Part shown: one piece after another, positions 1 to 8,178 of the stretch | How positions within the stretch are numbered: position 1 is the first letter of the stretch | How the letters are laid out: the number at the start of each line of letters is the position of its first letter | NCBI GenBank assembly: GCA_020024555.1 | Contig: JAHHTQ010000014.1 | Location: 1 to 45,063, forward strand | DNA length: 45,063 bases | Reading direction: 5' to 3' | Source of the DNA: Angelakisella sp. | GTDB taxonomy: Bacteria; Bacillota; Clostridia; Oscillospirales; Ruminococcaceae | Translations under genes and position numbers: made by a program | The notes under the pieces: model-generated | The model's database searches: none | Seen by the model: the letters and a program-made list of their open reading frames with translations, nothing else | Told to the model about the DNA's origin: nothing

Positions 1-25
1 GAACAGAGGGCTATGCCCGCATATG

Positions 26-49
26 AAAAACCCCCAGTTTGACTGGGGG
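26..49 (-). terminator. Rho-independent terminator closing the leftward operon
   Basis: A perfect 8-bp stem (CCCCCAGT / ACTGGGGG) encloses a 3-nt loop. On the minus strand the stem is followed by a short U-run, from the A-tract at 26-30. It lies about 75 bases beyond the stop of the DctP-like gene. Confidence 0.85.
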
Positions 50-125
50 ATGTTTATTGTGTGAATATAATGTTGATGTTTTCCGCAGAAAAAGAGAAAA
101 TTTTTTTCCAAAAGAAAGTTTTTGT

Positions 126-1148
126 TTAATTTTTTATATAGCTATTGTATAAATCGTCCCAAATATTTTGGTTAATTTTTATTTCTTTATAAAACTTTTG
201 GTAAAAAACTTTTGCCATTTGTCTTGTGTTTGGAAAGTCATATTTTCGATATATTTGCAATTCTTTTCTTGACATAAGTTCAGCCAAAAACTGTTCTTGC
301 TCATCGAAACGTCTCCTGTTTTGTTCTTCTATTGTATAAGAAAAAGCCTCTTTTAAAAATAACATAACTATTGGTTCAATTTCTCTTGCAGTATTGTATA
401 CCAGTATATCTGAATAGTATTTGTGTTCGGTAAGTCCTATACTTCTGGTCATATTCAAAACTTCATCTGTTACGATACTGTGAGAGTTTATTTCACAGTA
501 CTTTGCCCTTTTTTCTAAATATGCAATATACAGTTCTTCTTGCGTACCGACCAATATTTCGGTTAATCCCAAAGCTCCGTAAGATTCGGGATAGGTTTCA
601 TTTACAAAAACACAGGCTTGATTATAAAAGCCTACACTATCCATAAATGATGTTCTTGTCAAAAAATATGCAAAAGAATTTAAGTACGAGCCTATTATTT
701 CTATATGATATTTGTTTTTTAAATACTCCGACATACCGAACATATTACTTTCGCCACTGACAAAAGACAGGTATTCGCCCAGATTATTAAAAATAAACGG
801 CATATTGAGGAAATTTAGATTAGGTTCATTTTGTATAAGCGTATTATCTCTTATAATTGCCATATCTGCTTTATCTTGTGTAATATCATTAAAAACATTA
901 TCGGATTTTTTTATGGTTATTTTTAATTTATTGTTTGAAAGCTCTTGAACCTTTTTACTGAATTTATCAATTGCATCAGTGGTTATATCATCGCTGTCGT
1001 TTGGAATAAGTAAAACAAATTCACGGTCTTCAAAATTGAAAGGGGCTGCGATAAGCTTTGTGGGTTTCGTGGTTATTTCTGTATTATCGCAGCCTACAAA
1101 CATTAAAAGTATTACTGATAATATCAAAGCAAATATTTTTTTATACAT
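126..1148 (-). CDS. DctP-like (TRAP-type) solute-binding lipoprotein
   Basis: This 340-residue exported lipoprotein has a hydrophobic signal peptide ending in a lipobox (FVGC, Cys20 the lipidated residue). The body resembles TRAP extracytoplasmic receptors of the DctP family: an early segment of the type FSKKVQELSNNKLKI, then NMPFIFNNLGEYL, which matches the usual 'lPflf.d.e.a' motif. No DctQ or DctM membrane subunit is encoded nearby, so it may be an orphan binding protein or may have a non-transport role. It is the last gene of a leftward operon, 30 bp after the propeller-like gene. The start is ATG with an upstream AGGAAGG. Membership in the fold is likely; the ligand cannot be read from the sequence. 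Confidence 0.65.
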   Translation of the reverse strand: MYKKIFALILSVILLMFVGCDNTEITTKPTKLIAAPFNFEDREFVLLIPNDSDDITTDAIDKFSKKVQELSNNKLKITIKKSDNVFNDITQDKADMAIIRDNTLIQNEPNLNFLNMPFIFNNLGEYLSFVSGESNMFGMSEYLKNKYHIEIIGSYLNSFAYFLTRTSFMDSVGFYNQACVFVNETYPESYGALGLTEILVGTQEELYIAYLEKRAKYCEINSHSIVTDEVLNMTRSIGLTEHKYYSDILVYNTAREIEPIVMLFLKEAFSYTIEEQNRRRFDEQEQFLAELMSRKELQIYRKYDFPNTRQMAKVFYQKFYKEIKINQNIWDDLYNSYIKN

Positions 1149-1178
1149 CTGTATTATCCTTCCTGTTTAATGTTTTTT

Positions 1179-3152
1179 TCAGTTATAGTGTGACTTTGTG
1201 GATATGCTGTAATCTGTATTTTCTAAAATATCAGTGACCCCGCTACCCAAAAGTTCTTTCTTTTTATTGTTGTATAGATATAAGTCTCCTCCAAGCACAG
1301 AATCATAATTTTTAAGAGCATAAATGTATTTATCTGTCTTATGAAGTGTTTTATATATATTTTCGTCAATAGTTCTTTCTTTTGTGTTATATATCAGTAA
1401 GTCGCCTGTATCACGATTTGGTATATAATTGGTTTTTATCAATAATGTATCATCAATAATATTTTCCAGTTCCATATTTTGTTTTTTCTTAATAATTGTA
1501 GATTGCTCACCTTGATTAAGAGTAAACAGTTCTGTATAGTCTTTATTTTTGGCAAGCCCTATAACTCTGTCTTGATATAAATTTGGATAAATATTTATTA
1601 TGTTGTCATTTATGATTTTTTCTTCTGATAAAGCTCCGTTTTCAAAGACTCTATAAGCGAGGCTTGTTTTTTCACCATCAATAAACGTATAGTATAGGTA
1701 ATTGTCTTTATCTAAGTAAGCGCTAACAACGATAGCGTTTTCAGCCAATACCATTGGTTTATAACCTATTTTATTGAAATAAGTTACACGTTGATAATTT
1801 TTTTCATCGTTAATTGCTTGTGATATTGCGTTTATTGCAGCCTCAGGCGTATCAAAGTCATTTATATCAAATTTTTCCTGCAATGTAAATGTTTGCATTT
1901 CATAAACAGATGAGGCGTTGTTTGCGTCTGAAAAAATTATTTTTTCAATATTGTCTGCAATAAATGTTTCGCTTGTTCCTGTTTTGTATAAAAATGTAAG
2001 TGTTTCTACAACATTATATTGTTTTTTAAGTTCTTCTCGGATTTTATCACGTTTAAGTTTGTCCTTATATTTTGTTAATGCGGCTTCATAACCTTTTTTG
2101 TCAAATTCTTTTTTTTCTATGCCGAATATATTTGTTTTTTCTTTTGTAAATTCTTCTTCGGTTGGCTTAGTCAAATAAAAATCATCTTGATTTTTGGTAT
2201 CTTTAAATAACAAAGAATATTCATTTATTGTCCTGTTTTTCTTTGTAAAAAATACTTGGTCGTCATCGCCAATATCTATTATTTGTTCACTTTTTTCGCA
2301 AAGTGTGGTTATTTTATCATCATAGTATTTTTTAAGTATATTTTCGTTTTGTTTGTCGGTGTTGTTTTGCAGATACAAAAGTTTACCGTTGTCATCGAAT
2401 GAATATAGAGAAATAACGTCTTTATCTATTTGTTGTGGTGTTGATTTTTTTGAATTTGCATCAAAAGCCATCAACTTGTTTTTTGAATATTTATCAGAAG
2501 AAGTTTTTATGTAGTATAATATGTTATCTGAATCTACGCCAATAATTTGCAGTACGTTATTATCGATTTCATAATTATTGTTTCTTTCGTAAAAATAAAG
2601 GGTTTTGCTATTATCCAAAAAGATTATTCGGTTTTTTTTGTTTGTAAATGTAAAGTTATTTAAATTTACGTTTTCACCTATTTTTTTACCTTCTGTTTCG
2701 GTCTCTCCGTTTTTACGTATGTCTTTTGATGTGTATTTTAAGAATAAATCACCTGAATTATCTTTAATATTATCCAAATACAGCATATATGTTCCGTCTT
2801 TGTTAAGTTTGGTGGAATTGTTTAGATTACTCAACTCTGTGTTCCAGTTTAAATCACTGTCGGCAACTGCCGGTTTATCCATAAGTTGATTTTTATACAT
2901 TAATTGATTATTTTGTATATACACTATTGGTATATTTTTTGTGGCATTATCGCCAAAGCCAAATAAGACAAACATTCGATGCGCCAAAAGTGTGGAAAGT
3001 ATTACAAAAATCAAAAAAATAGAGAATATTAAATATACAATCGGCTTTTTATAAAAAGGTATAACGTTATCAGTAGTATTTTTTATGGTTTTTTGCACAA
3101 TTTGAGTTTGTTGTTTCTTTTCGGTTTTTTTATTTTTGTTAAAAATAAACAT
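1179..3152 (-). CDS. Membrane-anchored protein of unknown function, propeller-like exterior
   Basis: I do not recognise the family. The product is 657 residues: a short basic cytoplasmic tail rich in Lys and Gln, one membrane helix at about residues 39-62, then a large exterior domain. That domain is full of short repeated strands such as LYYIK, LLYLQN, YLYYTF and LYLYNNK, the look of a degenerate beta-propeller. Around the middle a Lys/Glu-rich helical stretch interrupts the strands. The start is set at the ATG at 3152, with GAGAGGTG just upstream; an in-frame GTG at 3167 would overlap that ribosome site. It sits 18 bp behind the VanY-like gene and before the DctP-like lipoprotein, so a role at the cell surface is an inference from context. 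Confidence 0.7.
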   Translation of the reverse strand: MFIFNKNKKTEKKQQTQIVQKTIKNTTDNVIPFYKKPIVYLIFSIFLIFVILSTLLAHRMFVLFGFGDNATKNIPIVYIQNNQLMYKNQLMDKPAVADSDLNWNTELSNLNNSTKLNKDGTYMLYLDNIKDNSGDLFLKYTSKDIRKNGETETEGKKIGENVNLNNFTFTNKKNRIIFLDNSKTLYFYERNNNYEIDNNVLQIIGVDSDNILYYIKTSSDKYSKNKLMAFDANSKKSTPQQIDKDVISLYSFDDNGKLLYLQNNTDKQNENILKKYYDDKITTLCEKSEQIIDIGDDDQVFFTKKNRTINEYSLLFKDTKNQDDFYLTKPTEEEFTKEKTNIFGIEKKEFDKKGYEAALTKYKDKLKRDKIREELKKQYNVVETLTFLYKTGTSETFIADNIEKIIFSDANNASSVYEMQTFTLQEKFDINDFDTPEAAINAISQAINDEKNYQRVTYFNKIGYKPMVLAENAIVVSAYLDKDNYLYYTFIDGEKTSLAYRVFENGALSEEKIINDNIINIYPNLYQDRVIGLAKNKDYTELFTLNQGEQSTIIKKKQNMELENIIDDTLLIKTNYIPNRDTGDLLIYNTKERTIDENIYKTLHKTDKYIYALKNYDSVLGGDLYLYNNKKKELLGSGVTDILENTDYSISTKSHYN

Positions 3153-3170
3153 AGTCACACCTCTCACTTT

Positions 3171-4013
3171 TCAGTATTTTCCCATTAAATATTCTTCCAA
3201 AGAAATACCCTTTTCCATAATAATTTTTGCGTGGTTGCTTCCTACATATCTATAATGCCATGGTTCGTATGAATACCCTGTTATATCAACTTTATCTTTT
3301 GGATAACGTAAAATAAAACCATACTCAGCGCAATTTTTTTGTAGCCAAGCGAATTGTTTTGTTTCTTCAAAACTTTCATTTAGGCTGTTTATGTCAACAG
3401 CCAGTCCCAAAGAATGTTCGCTTGTACTCGGGTCAGCGATTATTTTAGCGGTAGCCTCAATAGCTTCATCGTGTGACATACCATTCTTTTTGTATTCTTC
3501 AACTTTTGCGTTAAAGTTTGCCTCTTGTTTTTCTTTACTTCTGTATGCGGAAACCATCCATATAGAAATATTGTCTTTTTGCGCCGCTGTGTACATATCA
3601 CTATATGCTTTAAATGCTCGTTTATCAAGACTATAACCCTTTGTCCATTCTTTTAGGTCAGGCTTATAGTCTTCGGGTAGTTTGTTTGTTTTATTTACAA
3701 GTATTGGCATTTCTTCTTCAAAGTAAGGAGAGTTTTTATCTTCTTCTGTCCATTCAGGAACTTTCGGTTTTTCCGGTTGAGGTTCGCTTTGCGGTTCTTC
3801 CGGTTTTGAGTTTTCTTGGTTTGGCGGTGGTGTTACTGTTGGTTTGCTGCTTTGACTTTCGGTTGTGTTCGGATAGCCGGGAAGTACAGGTGGATTTTTG
3901 CCGTCTTTTGATGTAACGAAAATTACTATTCCGCTAATCAAAATAACAACCGATATTATTAACATAAAGAAATTTCTGAATAATATTATTGTTTTGTCTG
4001 TGTTACGTTTCAT
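3171..4013 (-). CDS. VanY-type D-alanyl-D-alanine carboxypeptidase (M15B)
   Basis: A zinc peptidase that trims the terminal D-Ala from peptidoglycan stem peptides outside the membrane. An N-terminal membrane anchor (about residues 10-33) is followed by a Pro/Glu-rich linker (40-90) and the M15 domain. The motif SEHSLGLAVDIN carries zinc ligands His200 and Asp207. The motif EPWHYRYVG carries the catalytic Glu250 and third ligand His253. All active-site residues are present, so an active enzyme is expected. It is second in the leftward operon, after the PHP gene. Whether it acts in routine wall maturation or glycopeptide tolerance is open; no van ligase genes are in the window, which favours the routine role. 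Confidence 0.93.
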   Translation of the reverse strand: MKRNTDKTIILFRNFFMLIISVVILISGIVIFVTSKDGKNPPVLPGYPNTTESQSSKPTVTPPPNQENSKPEEPQSEPQPEKPKVPEWTEEDKNSPYFEEEMPILVNKTNKLPEDYKPDLKEWTKGYSLDKRAFKAYSDMYTAAQKDNISIWMVSAYRSKEKQEANFNAKVEEYKKNGMSHDEAIEATAKIIADPSTSEHSLGLAVDINSLNESFEETKQFAWLQKNCAEYGFILRYPKDKVDITGYSYEPWHYRYVGSNHAKIIMEKGISLEEYLMGKY

Positions 4014-4035
4014 TAAAAACCTTTCTCCTTACAAG

Positions 4036-4878
4036 TTATTTATTAAGATTAATTTGTTGAAAACAATCTTTCATCAAATTACTGATATCTATATTATATT
4101 GTATTAATTTTATATTGGGTTTTGGTATTTCTCCGTGAAAATCGCTGCCCCCTGTTATAAATAAATCAAGTTTTTTTGCCATATTTATATATTTTTCGGT
4201 ATCTTGCGCAGTGTGTGTACTGTAATAACACTCTAAACCAAATAGCCCTAATTCACGTAGATTTTTTAATGTGGCAAATAATTTGTCATCACTGTATTTT
4301 AACTGTATGGGGTGCGCAAGAACAGCTTTACCTCCGGCATTGTTTATTATTTCTATACATTCTTTGGCGGTGGTTTTAAATCTCTCTATTTTCATATATT
4401 CGTCTGTATCCAGATATTTATCAAAAGCTTCACGTACGCTTTTTACATATCCTTTTTTGAGCATTACCTGCGCAAAGTGCGGTCTTGCAATAACTTTGCC
4501 ACCTGCAACTTCTTCGACTTCTTCTATATCAATATAAAAATTATAGTCACGCAAATAATCTATTATTCTGTATTTTCGCTCATCACGTGATTTTATAAGT
4601 TTTTCGCATATAGCTTTCAGTTGAGGGTTGTTTTTATCAAAACCATAGCCAAGTATATGTTGATGTCTGTCTTCAAAAGTTCCGAATTCTATGCCATTGA
4701 TTAAAAAAATATCCTTTTCTTTCGCCGTAATTTCAGCTTCGTCAAGTCCGTTACATGTATCGTGGTCTGTGACGGCAATACAATTTAAATTGGCGTTTTT
4801 TGCCAGATTAATAAGTTCTGTCGGTGAGTATTGTCCGTCAGATGCTGTTGTATGTGTATGTAAATCTGAATATATCAT
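4036..4878 (-). CDS. PHP-domain metal-dependent phosphoesterase (YciV/TrpH type)
   Basis: The 280-residue protein begins with the PHP signature DLHTHTTASDG, followed by VTDHDT, a mid-protein HPIQ and a C-terminal GSDFHG. Together these give the His/Asp set that binds a trinuclear metal centre. The length and motif order match the stand-alone YciV/TrpH group, whose E. coli member hydrolyses 3',5'-bisphosphonucleotides and short RNA. A similar nucleotide role is likely here but not shown by the sequence. It is the first gene of the operon, directly behind the promoter at 4931-4959. The ATG follows an AAGGGG ribosome site. Confidence 0.9.
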   Translation of the reverse strand: MIYSDLHTHTTASDGQYSPTELINLAKNANLNCIAVTDHDTCNGLDEAEITAKEKDIFLINGIEFGTFEDRHQHILGYGFDKNNPQLKAICEKLIKSRDERKYRIIDYLRDYNFYIDIEEVEEVAGGKVIARPHFAQVMLKKGYVKSVREAFDKYLDTDEYMKIERFKTTAKECIEIINNAGGKAVLAHPIQLKYSDDKLFATLKNLRELGLFGLECYYSTHTAQDTEKYINMAKKLDLFITGGSDFHGEIPKPNIKLIQYNIDISNLMKDCFQQINLNK

Positions 4879-4930
4879 TCTGTTAAAAACCCCTTGTAAA
4901 GTAAATTATTAAAAAATCATATATAACTAT

Positions 4931-4959
4931 ATTATACAAATATTTAGACAGTTTTACAA
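4931..4959 (-). promoter_or_regulatory. Sigma-A-type promoter of the PHP-vanY operon
   Basis: On the minus strand TTGTAA (4954-4959) and TATAAT (4931-4936) are separated by exactly 17 bp, about 50 bp before the PHP start codon. Confidence 0.75.
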
Positions 4960-5193
4960 GATATTAAGCATATTTAAATAATTTTATCCTAAGGCAATAT
5001 CAGATGATAATTATATATCGGTTAAGACAGTGACTTATACAGTTTTTTAGATAATATTTCACAAAATTCTTGACAAATATATCAATGTTTAAATACTGTG
5101 AAAAATTTATTAATGGAATACTACACCCATAATTATGCCATATTGTCATAATAATATTTAAATTGTTTTTGTTAAAAAAATATATAATAAAAA

Positions 5194-5225
5194 AGTACAG
5201 ATATAGAAAAAACTACATCTGTACT
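5194..5225 (-). terminator. Second terminator after the tRNA pair
   Basis: The arms AGTACAGAT / ATCTGTACT (9 bp, perfect) are followed on the minus strand by a U-run. It lies downstream of another terminator at 5252-5277. Apart from these hairpins and the PHP promoter, I see nothing in the 408-base gap 4879-5286. Confidence 0.7.
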
Positions 5226-5251
5226 AATCAGTAAAATTATAAAAAACAAAA

Positions 5252-5277
5252 AGCCACATACATCTAAGTATATGACT
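5252..5277 (-). terminator. First terminator after tRNA-Cys
   Basis: A 10-bp stem (AGCCACATAC with GTATATGACT, allowing G-U pairs in the minus-strand RNA) is followed by a U-rich tract from the A-rich stretch 5241-5251. It starts 10 bases after the tRNA-Cys 3' end. Confidence 0.75.
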
Positions 5278-5286
5278 TTTCCAATA

Positions 5287-5361
<75 letters not shown>

Positions 5362-5389
5362 ACATTAAACTAATATTATTTTTTTTGAA

Positions 5390-5465
5390 TGGAGCGGGTT
5401 ACGAGGCTCGAACTCGCTACCTCCACCTTGGCAAGGTGGCGCTCTACCAGATGAGCTAAACCCGC
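5390..5465 (-). tRNA. tRNA-Gly (GCC), CCA encoded
   Basis: The acceptor stem GCGGGTT pairs with AACCCGC and CCA is encoded. The anticodon stem CCACC/GGTGG holds the loop TTGCCAA, giving anticodon GCC. The T-loop reads GTTCGAGCC. It is transcribed first, 28 bases before tRNA-Cys. Confidence 0.96.
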
Positions 5466-5488
5466 ATACATCAAATGTAACGTACACT

Positions 5489-5517
5489 ATTATAACAGAT
5501 ATAAAATATGTTGTCAA
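5489..5517 (-). promoter_or_regulatory. Consensus promoter of the tRNA-Gly/tRNA-Cys unit
   Basis: Minus strand TTGACA (5512-5517), a 17-bp spacer, and TATAAT (5489-5494): a perfect sigma-A consensus about 24 bp ahead of tRNA-Gly. Confidence 0.9.
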
Positions 5518-5608
5518 GCACTTTTTACAAAAAATAAATAATCTTTTTTGAATAGTCTTATAACCGATAAACGCTTCTAATTATGAAATAATACAGTTAA
5601 AAACAAAA

Positions 5609-5635
5609 CTGACTCCGCTAAAAAAACGAAGTCAG
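5609..5635 (-). terminator. Terminator of the IscU-like/GGGtGRT operon
   Basis: The stem CTGACTCCG / CGAAGTCAG has one mismatch and an A-rich loop; on the minus strand it is followed by GTTTTGTTTTT. It lies about 130 bp past the stop codon at 5767. I see nothing else in the rest of the gap 5466-5766 beyond the tRNA promoter. Confidence 0.75.
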
Positions 5636-5766
5636 CATATTGCTTAAATTTTATTTTGTACCATAAGTAGTCTCTTTTTGTACTGTCTACACAAATTTGG
5701 GCAGTACATACATCAAGTGGGTAACTTTTTTTCACTAATATATAGTTAAATAACTGATATAATCAA

Positions 5767-6765
5767 TTATTTGTTTGACTCGCTTACTGCAACAGCGCAA
5801 GCAACAGTCATACCAACCATTGGGTTGTTACCTGCACCGATAAGACCCATCATCTCAACGTGAGCAGGAACTGATGAAGAACCGGCAAATTGAGCGTCAC
5901 CGTGCATACGTCCCATAGTATCTGTCAGACCGTATGAAGCAGGGCCTGCACCCATATTGTCTGGGTGAAGTGTTCTACCTGTACCGCCGCCTGATGCAAC
6001 TGAGAAGTATTTAACATCGTTTTCGTAGCACCATTTTTTGTATGTGCCTGCAACAGGATGTTGGAAACGGGTTGGGTTTGTTGAGTTACCTGTTATAGAA
6101 ACATCAACTTTTTCGTGACGCATTATTGCAACACCTTCGTTAACGTCATTTGAACCATAACATTTAACTTTTGCTCTCTCACCGTCTGAGAATGCTTTTT
6201 CACGAATAACTTTCAGTTCGCCTGTGTAGTAGTCGTATTCTGTTTCTACGTATGTGAAACCATTGATTCTTGAAATGATGTAAGCAGCATCTTTACCAAG
6301 ACCGTTTAGTATAACTCTTAGCGGAGATTTACGCGCCTTGTTGGCATTTCTTGCGATACCGATAGCGCCCTCAGCGGCAGCGAATGACTCGTGACCTGCT
6401 AGGAAGCAGAAACAATCTGTTTCTTCACGAAGTAGCATAGCGCCTAGGTTACCGTGTCCCAAGCCAACTTTTCTTGCGTCAGCAACTGAACCTGGGATAC
6501 AGAATGCTTGTAGACCTACGCCGATTGTTTCAGCAGCTTGAGCTGCCTCTGTAACACCTTTTTTAAGCGCAAGCGCAACACCCAGTGTATAAGCCCAAAC
6601 AGCGTTTTCGAAAGCGATTGGTTGTATACCTTTAACGATTGCTTCTACATCTATACCTTTAGAATTACAAATTGCTTTTGCTTCTTCTAAATCTTTAATG
6701 CCATATTCTTTTAAACATGCGTTTATTTGTGGCATTCTTCTCTCTTGACCTTCAAATTTAACCAT
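5767..6765 (-). CDS. GGGtGRT-family protein, function unknown
   Basis: The 332-residue product carries the family-defining motif GGGTGRT at about residues 259-265, in the context SVASGGGTGRTLHPDN. Further Gly-rich conserved-looking stretches are GLGHGNLGAM (101-110), ITGNSTNPTRFQHPVAG (224-240) and the C-terminal GLIGAGNNPMVGMT. A Cys pair lies in DCFCFLAGHES (118, 120), with other Cys at 17, 33, 89, 202, 246 and 323. No membrane helix or signal peptide is visible, so it is cytoplasmic. It starts 24 bp after the IscU-like gene, with GGAGG 5 bp before the ATG, and the two are clearly co-transcribed. Known of the family: conserved in anaerobes and paired with an IscU-like protein, with no function assigned that I know of. 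A role in Fe-S or metallocofactor handling is inference from the partner. Confidence 0.9.
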   Translation of the reverse strand: MVKFEGQERRMPQINACLKEYGIKDLEEAKAICNSKGIDVEAIVKGIQPIAFENAVWAYTLGVALALKKGVTEAAQAAETIGVGLQAFCIPGSVADARKVGLGHGNLGAMLLREETDCFCFLAGHESFAAAEGAIGIARNANKARKSPLRVILNGLGKDAAYIISRINGFTYVETEYDYYTGELKVIREKAFSDGERAKVKCYGSNDVNEGVAIMRHEKVDVSITGNSTNPTRFQHPVAGTYKKWCYENDVKYFSVASGGGTGRTLHPDNMGAGPASYGLTDTMGRMHGDAQFAGSSSVPAHVEMMGLIGAGNNPMVGMTVACAVAVSESNK

Positions 6766-6789
6766 TATAAAAATACCTCCTATCCTTTC

Positions 6790-7482
6790 TTATTCTTCAC
6801 GTGGGTCTATATATTTAGGCGCATCTGCATATCTGCCGTATGTACCTGTATTTTTTTCCATAGCCTCAGCCGGACTTACGCCGTGACGGATATCTTCCAT
6901 CATTTTGCCCAGTTTAACAAATTTGTAGCCGATAGCTTCACCGTCATTGTCAACAGCAACTGATGTAATATAACCTTCTGCAAGTTCTAGGTAACGAACA
7001 CCTTTAACTTTTGTTGAGAAGATTGTACCAACTTGTGAACGAAGACCTTTACCCAAGTCTTCCAAAGATGCGCCTACCGGCAAACCATCTTCTGAGAAAG
7101 CTGTTTGTGTACGGCCGTATGCAAGTTGTTTGAATATTTCACGCATTGCAACGTTGATAGCATCACATACAAGGTCAGTATTCAGCGCTTCAAGCAGTGT
7201 TTTTCCCGGTAGAATTTCACCGGCCATAGCCGCTGAGTGAGTCATACCTGAACAACCAAGAGTCTCAACAAGAGCCTCCTCGATTATACCGTTTTTAACA
7301 TTTAGTGTCAGCTTACATGCGCCTTGTTGTGGAGCGCACCAACCAATACCATGTGATAGACCTGATATATCAGTGATTTGAGTTGATTTTACCCATCTAC
7401 CCTCTTCAGGAATTGGAGCAGGACCATGATTTGGGCCTTGTTTTAGAGTGCACATACTCTCTACTTCATGAGAATAATTCAT
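6790..7482 (-). CDS. IscU/NifU-like iron-sulfur cluster scaffold protein
   Basis: Of the 230 residues, about 45-130 resemble the IscU/NifU N-terminal scaffold domain. GIGWCAPQQGACKLTL aligns with the first Cys region. ETLGCSGMTHSAAMAGEILPGKT aligns with the classic 'fGC.aaiAsssm..e...gkt' helix. Cys occur at 11, 49, 56, 77 and 106. The C-terminal 100 residues are extra compared with plain IscU and are specific to this subfamily. It is first in a two-gene operon with the GGGtGRT protein. No iscS, sufBCD or regulator is adjacent, so it is not part of a standard isc/suf locus. AAAGGGG precedes the ATG. The scaffold fold is fairly certain; its client is unknown. Confidence 0.85.
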   Translation of the reverse strand: MNYSHEVESMCTLKQGPNHGPAPIPEEGRWVKSTQITDISGLSHGIGWCAPQQGACKLTLNVKNGIIEEALVETLGCSGMTHSAAMAGEILPGKTLLEALNTDLVCDAINVAMREIFKQLAYGRTQTAFSEDGLPVGASLEDLGKGLRSQVGTIFSTKVKGVRYLELAEGYITSVAVDNDGEAIGYKFVKLGKMMEDIRHGVSPAEAMEKNTGTYGRYADAPKYIDPREE

Positions 7483-7523
7483 ATTCTTTATACCCCTTTC
7501 GTTTGATTACAAGAAAACTTTAT

Positions 7524-7547
7524 TAAGTGTATAATATAATACACTTA
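7524..7547 (-). promoter_or_regulatory. 24-bp dyad over the transcription start of the IscU-like operon
   Basis: The arms TAAGTGTAT and ATACACTTA (9 bp, perfect) flank a 6-bp AT centre. The dyad begins 9 bp downstream of the -10 box at 7557-7562, so it covers the expected start site and early leader, where a repressor would act. Confidence 0.6.
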
Positions 7548-7556
7548 CCGTCTATT

Positions 7557-7585
7557 ATTATAAATGTTTATGGCTGATTTATCAA
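7557..7585 (-). promoter_or_regulatory. Promoter of the IscU-like/GGGtGRT operon
   Basis: Minus strand TTGATA (7580-7585), a 17-bp spacer, and TATAAT (7557-7562), about 75 bp before the start codon. Confidence 0.75.
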
Positions 7586-7647
7586 GTATAAAAACCATAA
7601 AATCATAGAATTTATCAAATTATTTATCATTTTGTAAAAAAATAAAC

Positions 7648-8178
7648 TTATTTGTGATGAATTTCTACACCATATACACTTTCAATAGCTAGATCGCTCA
7701 GTTTAACAAGATTAATATTGATTTTGCCTAAGTTTTTTATATATTTTTTACACTCATCATCATAGAAAACATAGTCACTGAATATCTCATTGCTTACAAT
7801 AACCAAATTTTTACATTTAATTATCAAATTCGTTATTGTATACATAATATTTTCAATAATATGTATTTTGTCTGTTGTTTCGTCATACATTTCATTTGCA
7901 AGCAAATTTGACATACATTCCAACAAAACAGTACTGTTTTTGTCAAAATTATACTTATTTATACTTTTTGTATTATATAATTCGAGTGTCTCAAATCCTT
8001 TGCCAAAACGCATTTCCCTGTGTTTTTTAATGCGTTCTTCGCCTTCTTTTCCATAGCTGCGCATAGTCGCAATATAATATAGTTTGTCAGTTTTATACTC
8101 TTTGTGTAATTTTACAGCATAATTTTCCGCAATAGCAGATTTTCCACTGGACGAGCCACCGCTGATAAATATTGTCAT
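7648..8178 (-). CDS. cobU: Adenosylcobinamide kinase / guanylyltransferase CobU
   Basis: CobU phosphorylates adenosylcobinamide and then attaches GMP, activating it for joining to the lower ligand of vitamin B12. The P-loop GGSSSGKS lies at residues 7-14. The guanylylation-site region RIKKHREMR follows at about 50-58, with the conserved His in place. At 176 residues it is close to the usual family length. The first 4 bp overlap the end of cobT, indicating translational coupling. It ends the three-gene unit gph-cobT-cobU. cobS, needed for the next step, is not in the window. Confidence 0.93.
   Translation of the reverse strand: MTIFISGGSSSGKSAIAENYAVKLHKEYKTDKLYYIATMRSYGKEGEERIKKHREMRFGKGFETLELYNTKSINKYNFDKNSTVLLECMSNLLANEMYDETTDKIHIIENIMYTITNLIIKCKNLVIVSNEIFSDYVFYDDECKKYIKNLGKININLVKLSDLAIESVYGVEIHHK

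Noticed and set aside
77..95. GTTTTCCGCAGAAAA near the window start resembling part of the 19.4 kb repeat
   Set aside because: Only about 15 bases match, within a self-complementary stretch, and the flanks do not align.
5070..5099. A plus-strand TTGACA with a weak TACTGT 18 bp on, in the 4879-5286 gap, possible small RNA promoter
   Set aside because: The -10 match is poor, no gene follows, and a transcript would run straight into the back of the tRNA unit.
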